A DNA stretch of 64,000 bases from Leptidea sinapis (lineage: Eukaryota; Arthropoda; Insecta; Lepidoptera; Pieridae). Every line of letters starts with the position of its first letter. Positions within the stretch are counted from its first letter, which is position 1. Location: the NCBI RefSeq assembly GCF_905404315.1, contig NC_066310.1, forward strand, positions 1,798,001 to 1,862,000, written 5' to 3'. The notes beneath the pieces were generated by a model. That model made no database searches and was not told where the DNA came from. It worked only from the letters and a program-made list of their open reading frames with translations. The position numbers and the translations under genes are program-made. Positions 63,760-64,000 of this stretch are shown one piece after another.

Positions 63760-64000
63760 CTTAAAATCCTTGAACATGCATTAAGAATGAAATGGCAATG
63801 GGTAGGACATGTGGCTAGGGTCCCAGACCAAAGATGGACTTTAAAAGCGACAAGATGGAGTGGTCCATCAGGTAACAGATACTGAGGTAGACCCAAAATG
63901 AGGTGGAGGGATGACCTTCTTACAGTGGCAGGTACAAAATGGCTGGAGAAAGGAAATAATAGAGAGTTGTGGATGAAGATGGAGGAGGCATATACCCGGA
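63760..64000 (+). mobile_element. RTE-type LINE C-terminus, other subfamily, runs off the window
   Basis: One frame: LKILEHALRMKWQWVGHVAR, VPDQRWTLKATRWSGPSGNR, Y-stop (TGA 63883-63885), GRPKMRWRDDLLTVAGTKWL, EKGNNRELWMKMEEAYTR to the end. K-WQW-GH-AR...GRP--RW-DDL---AG-W...W---EEAY is the RTE C-terminal zinc-knuckle-free tail. The sequence differs from the main RTE copies and resembles the piece at 34582-34647. Confidence 0.75.

Overview
The window is AT-rich eukaryotic DNA with no operon-like or dense gene organisation. It looks like insect DNA, most likely from a moth or butterfly. That assignment rests on recognition, not a search: an RTE-clade LINE of the type annotated as endonuclease-reverse transcriptase in Lepidoptera, a very abundant ~310-bp short element with conserved ends, and Helitrons starting with TC and ending with CTAG. 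The species cannot be named. There is no bacterial operon, CRISPR array, rRNA gene or intact tRNA gene. Most of the recognisable sequence is transposable-element debris; the rest shows nothing I can call.

Host gene content is minimal. The only stretch I would defend as a host exon is a small terminal coding exon at 1027-1135 (+). It has a pyrimidine-rich acceptor, 35 open codons, a stop and an AATAAA signal about 100 bases further on. Its family is not recognised. The rest is probably intergenic or intronic.

Repeat families, with letters used throughout. SINE-A: ~310 bp, ends in a CATAAAA tail, contains two internal inverted repeats, about a dozen good copies plus fragments. LINE-B: a non-LTR C-terminus and 3' UTR. 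LINE-D: ends in (ATTTGA)n with a conserved C-terminal peptide. LINE-E and LINE-G: other non-LTR 3' ends. RTE: C-termini at 32.2, 34.3, 45.9, 49.8-51.2, 52.5 and 55.5 kb, with other subfamilies at 34.6, 53.2 and 63.8 kb. Family-W: a ~500-bp element encoding a conserved 'LVWDAT...FVPFGVET...AIQRGNAAS' peptide, at 12.0, 26.5, 35.7 and 48.7 kb. Family-F: an AT-rich repeat with a GC-rich core. Helitrons: full ends at 14.4, 16.8, 20.8, 46.3 and 56.4 kb.

Layout. 0-1.3 kb: putative gene end. 1.3-9.8 kb: old LINE 3' ends, SINE-A, a tRNA-like SINE and Helitron debris. 10-12 kb: nothing recognised. 12-17 kb: Family-W, a tandem repeat with a perfect hairpin, Helitrons, a TG microsatellite and LINE-B. 18-24.5 kb: dense nested LINEs, a foldback insertion with 12-bp flanking repeats and an inverted pair of LINE-D ends. 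24.6-38 kb: SINE-A copies, RTE and a three-layer nest at 35.3-36.3 kb. 40.4-41.2 kb: a PIF/Harbinger-like element with a decayed transposase N-terminus. 45-48.5 kb: SINE-A, RTE, a Helitron and a hAT-type MITE with a perfect 8-bp duplication inside an old SINE-A. 49.8-51.2 kb: the longest RTE remnant. 56.4-57.9 kb: a Helitron retaining both the N-terminal domain and the helicase C-terminus of its gene with the middle gone, followed by a truncated RT-encoding LINE to 59.6 kb. 60.5-61.0 kb: another Helitron-like N-terminal pseudogene. The window closes inside an RTE C-terminus.

The genes do not form a pathway. The biology on show is layered insertion and decay of class I and class II elements, including non-autonomous passengers (SINE-A, the MITE, short Helitrons) beside decayed relatives of possible partners. 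No novel molecular system is demonstrated; Family-W and the paired-end Helitron pseudogene most merit follow-up.
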